From JBBRLA01 sp038231615 (lineage in GTDB: Bacteria > Myxococcota_A > Polyangia > Palsa-1104 > JAEUJZ01): DNA of 8,616 nt. Below, piece by piece: positions 6,600 through 8,616 of this stretch. Below the pieces are notes generated by a model that saw nothing but the letters and a program-made list of their open reading frames with translations, did no database searches and was not told where the DNA came from. Position 1 is the first letter of the stretch; every line of letters begins with the position of its first letter. The stretch covers positions 1 through 8,616 of the forward strand of contig JBBRLA010000358.1 in the NCBI GenBank assembly GCA_038231615.1, read 5' to 3'. A program made the position numbers and the translations under genes.

Positions 6600-6867
6600 C
6601 CGGGAACAGTGGCCGCGGGTACCGGCCCTGTCAAGGCCCATGTCAAGATGGGGAGAATGAACGGGCAGATCCACAAATTACCGCAAAACTACAAATTCGC
6701 TTCGGCAGGGCGGATCTTATTTGCGGCAGGCGCCTTTTTATTGCCGAGAGCTGCGATGTATTGCAAATCGCAGGCTTCTTTTCCCCGATCGCAACCGGCC
6801 CATGTTTCCTTCGGCAAACTTTTTCGGAAAATGAGACGGAAAAAATTTGCGATTCCTTTGTAAGGGA
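6600..6867. other. AT-rich intergenic region upstream of the SDR gene
   Basis: This stretch is visibly richer in A and T than the rest of the window, especially 6665-6860. It contains no gene I can support. Short open frames exist, but they lack a good ribosome-binding site and recognisable protein sequence. Recurrent words resembling ATTTGCG/CGCAAAT appear near 6719, 6763 and 6846. Low base stability here suits promoter and regulator binding for the leftward SDR gene. A weak candidate on the - strand is TTGCAA (6766-6761), but no clear -10 stands out. Confidence 0.4.
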
Positions 6868-6896
6868 TTGCGCAGGCCGTGAGTCTCCGCTAGAAC
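6868..6896 (+). promoter_or_regulatory. Candidate promoter for the secreted-protein gene
   Basis: TTGCGC (6868-6873) and TAGAAC (6891-6896) lie 17 bases apart and match the -35 and -10 consensus at three and four positions. Initiation near 6903 would give a leader of roughly 210 bases before the gene at 7116. CATACT at 6900-6905 is an alternative -10. The evidence is modest and rests on spacing and on the lack of better candidates closer to the gene. Confidence 0.35.
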
Positions 6897-6900
6897 TGTC

Positions 6901-6929
6901 ATACTTTCGGCACCACGGTATCAAAGTAT
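6901..6929. repeat. Inverted repeat ATACTTT / AAAGTAT, possible operator
   Basis: ATACTTT (6901-6907) and AAAGTAT (6923-6929) are perfect inverse copies separated by 15 bases. They lie at or just after the candidate transcription start, a usual place for a repressor operator. They could also form a hairpin at the very 5' end of the mRNA. No regulator gene adjoins them in this window. Confidence 0.45.
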
Positions 6930-6933
6930 CGTC

Positions 6934-6959
6934 AAGGAGAGCGGATGTAACGCATCCGC
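6934..6959 (+). promoter_or_regulatory. Leader hairpin carrying an SD-ATG-TAA minimal reading frame
   Basis: AAGGAG (6934-6939) is followed after five bases by ATG at 6945-6947 and at once by TAA at 6948-6950. This is a well-placed ribosome-binding site for a start-stop frame coding only methionine. The ATG closes the left arm of a perfect 7-bp hairpin, GCGGATG (6941-6947) with CATCCGC (6953-6959). Such minimal frames can hold ribosomes and affect downstream leader folding. Chance occurrence cannot be excluded. Confidence 0.4.
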
Positions 6960-7008
6960 ATCCACGGCCTCCGCCGCGCAGCGCGGTGTAGCGGGGTCCT
7001 GTCAGAAA

Positions 7009-7095
7009 GCACCGTAAGGCGGACCCGATTCGTCCGCCCCGTGGCAGTGTTCCGTCGTCCCTGACGGTGCGCTGCTTCTCGTTCGCGCGCAAGCA
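7009..7095 (+). promoter_or_regulatory. Structured 5' leader with alternative hairpins
   Basis: An outer stem GCACCGT/ACGGTGC (7009-7015 with 7064-7070) encloses a perfect inner hairpin GGCGGAC/GTCCGCC (7018-7024 with 7032-7038). CCGTC (7052-7056) can instead pair with GACGG (7063-7067), which uses the same 3' strand and excludes the outer stem. A further 5-bp stem TGCTT/AAGCA (7073-7077 with 7091-7095) stands just before the Shine-Dalgarno at 7103-7110. Upstream, CCGCGC-A-GCGCGG (6974-6986) is another tight dyad. The set suggests a cis-acting regulatory leader. I do not recognise a known riboswitch class. Confidence 0.45.
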
Positions 7096-7115
7096 ACATT
7101 CGTAGGAGGTTCGTG

Positions 7116-7580
7116 ATGCGTAAAGAATGGTTCCTGGCCCTTGCAATCCTCGCTCCCCTGGCCGCGGCGACTCCGGCGCGGGCACTGGACACCCACCGGC
7201 AGTACACCGTGCAGTTCGACGGTTCCACCGTGGGCTTCTGGACGCTGCGGTCGAAGGTGGCCCCGGCCAACGCCGGCGGCAACTCCGTGTGCCGCTACAC
7301 CGTGAAGTGGAGCGACCTGGCCGGCCCGCCCCTCGGCAGGACCGCGCTGTGCAAGATCGACGAACTCGCCGCGGGCGACAACTTCGACTGCGCCCAGTCC
7401 AGCCGCACCGGCGTCAACACCGTGGTCCAGAAGGCCCCCGGCACCTGCCGCGGGTTCGATGACTTCGGGCAGCAGACCACCATCAGCACGCTGGTGGGCG
7501 GCGAGGACAGCGGCGGCTCGATCAACGGCGTCGTGCTGACGGCCAGCGTCGGCGACGTGCAGAACCTGACCGTCAACTAG
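7116..7580 (+). CDS. Small secreted protein with four cysteines, function unknown
   Basis: The product is 154 residues. A typical Sec signal peptide (MRKEW, hydrophobic 6-18, then TPARA) predicts cleavage after Ala23, leaving about 131 residues in the periplasm or outside the cell. The mature part has cysteines at 59, 79, 92 and 111, enough for two disulfides. It looks beta-rich and glycine-rich, with alternating polar and hydrophobic stretches such as YTVQFDGSTVGFWTL (30-44) and ISTLVGGEDSGGSINGVVLT (123-142). I do not recognise the family. ATG at 7116 is preferred to the adjacent GTG at 7113 because AGGAGG (7104-7109) is six bases from it. A long structured leader precedes the gene and a strong terminator follows, so it is probably its own transcription unit. 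Base composition resembles the neighbouring genes. Binding, structural or inhibitor roles are all possible and untested. Confidence 0.85.
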   Translation: MRKEWFLALAILAPLAAATPARALDTHRQYTVQFDGSTVGFWTLRSKVAPANAGGNSVCRYTVKWSDLAGPPLGRTALCKIDELAAGDNFDCAQSSRTGVNTVVQKAPGTCRGFDDFGQQTTISTLVGGEDSGGSINGVVLTASVGDVQNLTVN

Positions 7581-7596
7581 AAGTTTTTTCCGGCAC

Positions 7597-7611
7597 GGTT
7601 GTCTGACAACC
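7597..7611. repeat. Perfect 15-base dyad GGTTGTC-T-GACAACC
   Basis: Two 7-base arms with perfect symmetry around a single T lie between the secreted-protein stop and its terminator. The short centre makes it more like a protein-binding dyad than an RNA hairpin, although a 6-bp stem with a three-base loop is possible. It sits between convergent gene ends, where an operator would be unusual. Confidence 0.5.
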
Positions 7612-7613
7612 AC

Positions 7614-7647
7614 GGGGCGCCCCGAATTACGGGGCCGCTCCCTTTTT
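7614..7647 (+). terminator. Strong rho-independent terminator of the secreted-protein gene
   Basis: GGGGC (7614-7618) plus GCCCCG (7619-7624) pairs with CGGGGC (7630-7635) plus GCTCC (7637-7641). This gives an 11-bp GC-rich stem with one bulged C and one G-U pair around the loop AATTA, followed by five T at 7643-7647. It lies 33 bases after the stop at 7580 and prevents read-through into the antisense of the oxidoreductase gene. On the - strand no T-run follows, so it would not serve that gene in the same way. Confidence 0.85.
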
Positions 7648-7651
7648 GCGT

Positions 7652-8616
7652 TCATGGAAACGCCACCTCGACGCGCGCATCGTTGAAGCAGGCGCCTCGG
7701 GACAGATCGGCGTGGTGCGCCGGGCACAGTGCCGAGACGGTTTGGCCGTTGTCGCTGGTGCGCATCCAGGCGCCTTTGAGCGAGCACACCACCCCGGGCG
7801 GTACGATCTCGGTGATCTTCAGCAGCAGGTGGACCTGGCCCAAATCGTTCCACACCCGGACCCGCATCCCATCCGCCAGGCCGCGCTGCCCGGCATCGGC
7901 GGGATGCATCTCCAAAAGGGGCGTCGGCTGGTCGTGGCCCTTGATACCAACAACAACACCGCCGAAGGTAGAAGTGATGCGCTGGTCCGACGCCGGGGAG
8001 ATCAGCGTCAGAGGAAAGCTGGAGGCCACCGGGCGGAAGGAGGGCAGCCGCATGCCATACTTGTGCTCCAGATAGGATGAGGCCAGCTCGACCTTGCCCG
8101 AGGGGGTTTTGGGGAAGATGTTGCCAAAGAGAATAAAATCTTCCCCTTGCGCCTCCATCCTCGTCGCCCGATCTGGCGGGAGCCGGCTGGGCCTGACCCC
8201 GCCGAGGCGCGGGTCTTCGCCGTCCAGCGCCGCGTCCATGAGGTCCGCGTCCGTCGCGGTGAACGCCGGGTCGGTGAAGCCGAAGCGCCTGGCGAGCTGG
8301 CGGAAGATCTCGGTGTTGGGCAGCGCCTCGCCCTGCCGCGGGATCACCGGTTCGGCCCGCTGAAGCCAGTGTTGCCCATATGAGCTGAAAAGATCGTCAT
8401 GCTCGAAGTGACTGCATGCCGGCAGCACGATGTCGGCATAGGCCAGGCTGTCCGTAAGGACCACGTCGCAGCCGACCACGAACAGGTCGTCCCGCAAGAG
8501 CCCGCGGCGCAGGCGGTTCTGATCCGGGTGGACGATCAGTGGATTGTGGTTGTAGATGAAGAGGCCCTGGATCGGCGGGGCCAGCGCCGGGTCCGAAAGG
8601 TGGCGGCCGACGTCGA
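7652..8616 (-). CDS. Molybdopterin oxidoreductase (DMSO-reductase superfamily), C-terminal part, 5' end outside window
   Basis: The last 320 residues of a large molybdenum or tungsten enzyme using the bis-MGD cofactor are visible. The frame stays open to the right edge, so the N-terminal Fe-S and catalytic regions are missing from view. Family signs include YNHNP (visible residues 21-25), VHPDQNRLRRGL (28-39), and DDLFVVGCDVVLTDSLAYAD (42-61) running on into IVLPACSHFE (62-71). The molybdopterin dinucleotide-binding domain runs from about 200 to 318, starting at FPLTLISPASDQRITSTFGG and containing PLLEMHPADA (232-241). The C-terminus with SLKGAWM and a TVSALCP segment is typical. The pattern suits the broad group of anaerobic dehydrogenases/reductases (formate, nitrate, sulfur-compound enzymes). 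Substrate, subcellular location and partner subunits cannot be judged from this end. It converges on the secreted-protein gene, and no subunit gene follows it within the window. TTG at 8497 is internal, not a start. Confidence 0.93.
   Translation of the reverse strand, partial: DVGRHLSDPALAPPIQGLFIYNHNPLIVHPDQNRLRRGLLRDDLFVVGCDVVLTDSLAYADIVLPACSHFEHDDLFSSYGQHWLQRAEPVIPRQGEALPNTEIFRQLARRFGFTDPAFTATDADLMDAALDGEDPRLGGVRPSRLPPDRATRMEAQGEDFILFGNIFPKTPSGKVELASSYLEHKYGMRLPSFRPVASSFPLTLISPASDQRITSTFGGVVVGIKGHDQPTPLLEMHPADAGQRGLADGMRVRVWNDLGQVHLLLKITEIVPPGVVCSLKGAWMRTSDNGQTVSALCPAHHADLSRGACFNDARVEVAFP

Noticed and set aside
6585..6674. Longer N-terminus for the SDR protein
   Set aside because: The strong AAGGAGGT sits just upstream of GTG 6584, and classical SDRs begin within a few residues of the TGxxxGxG motif.
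6609..6863. 84-codon + strand frame in the AT-rich gap
   Set aside because: It has no good ribosome-binding site and no protein-like conservation, and it overlaps the likely SDR promoter region.
6896..6913. Pho-box-like CTGTCATA
   Set aside because: The first half-site matches well, but the second, 11 bases on, matches at only three of seven positions, and no phosphate gene adjoins it.

Overview
The window is GC-rich and almost entirely coding on both strands, and reads as the chromosome of a high-GC proteobacterium. Supporting signs are the proton-pumping transhydrogenase pair pntAB, an HPF/RaiA-type ribosome factor, an Sec-type secreted protein and a molybdopterin oxidoreductase. I cannot name the genus. 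No tRNA, rRNA, CRISPR array or complete insertion sequence is visible.

Left part (1-810, + strand): the last codons of an unidentified gene, then a 145-base gap with a hairpin and a 15-base repeat present twice. Next come two overlapping small genes, a conserved-looking 102-residue protein of unknown function and a 104-residue HPF/RaiA-family ribosome-associated protein.

Centre (about 922-5660, + strand): a housekeeping block. A promoter-like site precedes proS, which encodes the archaeal/eukaryotic-type prolyl-tRNA synthetase without an editing insertion. After 46 bases come pntA and pntB, separated by 10 bases. PntAB uses the proton-motive force to make NADPH from NADH. The spacing suggests one transcript, but this is not proven.

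Convergence zone (5661-5851): between pntB and a leftward short-chain dehydrogenase/reductase lies the most striking non-coding object. It is a 27-base inverted repeat enclosing 107 bases rich in small hairpins. Its two sequence differences are both G-U compatible in RNA read in the pntB direction. An imperfect tandem repeat lies next to it.

Right part (5850-8616): the SDR gene (- strand) is followed by a gap of about 530 bases. The SDR-proximal half of the gap is AT-rich. The other half looks like a promoter plus a long structured leader, with an SD-AUG-UAA minimal reading frame and mutually exclusive hairpins. It ends at a gene for a small secreted four-cysteine protein I do not recognise. 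That gene ends at a strong intrinsic terminator and faces the 3' end of a molybdopterin oxidoreductase gene, which runs off the right edge.

The best candidates for something undescribed are the 5691-5851 stem-loop element, the leader-plus-secreted-protein unit at 6868-7647, and the small gene overlapping the HPF-like gene.
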